Shown: positions 6,204 to 6,467 of the stretch, in pieces
Layout of the letters: every line of letters begins with the position of its first letter
Numbering within the stretch: the stretch's first letter is position 1
Assembly: GCA_902463905.1 (NCBI GenBank)
Contig: CABQHF010000129.1
Span: 1-6,467, forward strand
Reading direction: 5' to 3'
Length of the DNA: 6,467 bases
Origin: an uncultured Faecalibacterium sp.
GTDB taxonomy: Bacteria > Bacillota > Clostridia > Oscillospirales > Ruminococcaceae
The notes under the pieces: generated by a model
What the model was told of the DNA's origin: nothing
Databases searched by the model: none
Seen by the model: the letters and a program-made list of their open reading frames with translations, nothing else
Made by a program: the position numbers and the translations under genes

Positions 6204-6232
6204 ATAATACACCCATTTTAATGAAAATGCAA
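6204..6232 (-). promoter_or_regulatory. Predicted sigma-A promoter of the C69 dipeptidase gene
   Basis: Minus strand: -35 TTGCAT (6227-6232), a 17-bp spacer, -10 TATTAT (6204-6209). Predicted start near 6197, giving a leader of about 45 nt. The ATG at 6203-6205 overlaps the -10 box and would not be transcribed, which settles the start codon downstream at 6151. Confidence 0.75.
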
Positions 6233-6253
6233 GTATTTTCCCGAAATTTTAGC

Positions 6254-6284
6254 ATATATTCATTTTTATATGGTATATATTCAT
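6254..6284. repeat. Two 10-bp direct repeats 21 bp apart upstream of the C69 promoter
   Basis: ATATATTCAT occurs at 6254-6263 and again at 6275-6284. The 21-bp period is two helical turns, and the repeat centres fall at about -62 and -83 from the predicted dipeptidase start. This fits a tandem activator or response-regulator site, or an AT-rich UP-like element. The regulator is unknown, and AT-rich DNA makes chance repeats more likely. Confidence 0.4.
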
Positions 6285-6316
6285 ACTGCGTTTTTCATCT
6301 GCCCCTCCGTGAGCGC

Positions 6317-6358
6317 AAAAAACCGCCCCGGCTTCCTGTTACGGAAACCGGGGCGGTT
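6317..6358 (-). terminator. Rho-independent terminator of the right-edge gene
   Basis: 16-bp arms (6321-6336 and 6343-6358) with a 6-nt loop, followed on the minus strand by a run of six T (6317-6322, partly inside the stem). One G-U wobble in the leftward RNA. It starts 38 bp after the stop codon of the partial gene at 6397, isolating it from the dipeptidase gene. Confidence 0.92.
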
Positions 6359-6396
6359 CGTTTGCTTTATTTGTGCTTTTTCAAGCGCTCACGCAA

Positions 6397-6467
6397 TTAC
6401 TTGCGGGGGTTCTTGATAGCAGCCTGAGCAGCAGCCAGACGTGCGATAGGCACACGGAAGGGAGAGC
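6397..6467 (-). CDS. C-terminal end of an unrecognised protein (5' part beyond window)
   Basis: Only 22 residues and the stop TAA (6397-6399) are visible, containing PIARLAAAQAAIKNPRK. Codon use is strongly biased (repeated GCT, CTG, AAG, CGC), as in a well-expressed gene, and a strong terminator follows 38 bp later. The fragment is too short to name a family. Its last 13 residues resemble a scrap at 4278-4319. Confidence 0.6.
   Translation of the reverse strand, partial: SPFRVPIARLAAAQAAIKNPRK

Noticed and set aside
4571..6427. Open frame of 618 codons on the plus strand opposite the C69 gene
   Set aside because: Antisense shadow with low-complexity Val/Gly/His composition; it runs through the terminator and promoter of the real gene.
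1..6467. tRNA, rRNA, CRISPR array, riboswitch or prophage elements
   Set aside because: No cloverleaf, spaced repeat array, known aptamer core or phage gene was seen on either strand.

Overview
The window looks like a chromosomal stretch of a GC-rich gut Firmicute. The codon preferences (GGC, CTG, AAG), the protein families and the short intergenic hairpins are most like Faecalibacterium or a relative in the Oscillospiraceae/Ruminococcaceae. This placement is inferred from style; no rRNA or marker gene is present. All intact genes lie on the minus strand, so the window is best read from right to left. 

Right edge to 4495: the last 22 residues of an unrecognised protein end at 6397, followed by a strong terminator hairpin (6321-6358). 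An AT-rich spacer then carries two 10-bp direct repeats 21 bp apart and a good sigma-A-type promoter (-35 at 6227-6232, -10 at 6204-6209). This promoter drives a secreted family C69 (Ntn-hydrolase) dipeptidase-like protein of 527 residues (4568-6151). A second terminator follows it (4495-4528), nearly identical in core and loop to the first. 

Middle, 3771-4494: a decayed junction. It holds the 3' end of an IS3-family (IS150-like) insertion sequence on the plus strand (about 3927-4218), with only the C-terminal part of the transposase left. Around it are minus-strand coding scraps: a 36-codon ORF (4376-4486), a 13-codon block (4278-4319) matching the C-terminus of the right-edge gene, and a reading frame ending at 3792 just before the regulator gene. 

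Left, 1-3770: a phosphotransferase-type alpha-glucoside module, all on the minus strand. First comes an RpiR-family regulator with HTH and SIS domains (3006-3770, TTG start). A 218-bp gap then holds a perfect inverted repeat built from two AACGCGTT boxes and a strong promoter. It is followed by a PTS EIICB transporter for alpha-glucosides (malX-like, 1186-2787) and a GH4 6-phospho-alpha-glucosidase with the CDMP signature (malH/glvA-like, from 1128 to beyond the left edge). The inferred pathway is: MalX takes up a disaccharide such as maltose and phosphorylates it, the GH4 enzyme splits the 6'-phosphate sugar into glucose and glucose-6-phosphate, and the RpiR protein senses a sugar phosphate and controls the operon. 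No EIIA is encoded here, so one must be supplied in trans. I see no large novel system; the points worth a second look are regulatory DNA, gene remnants and details of the dipeptidase.
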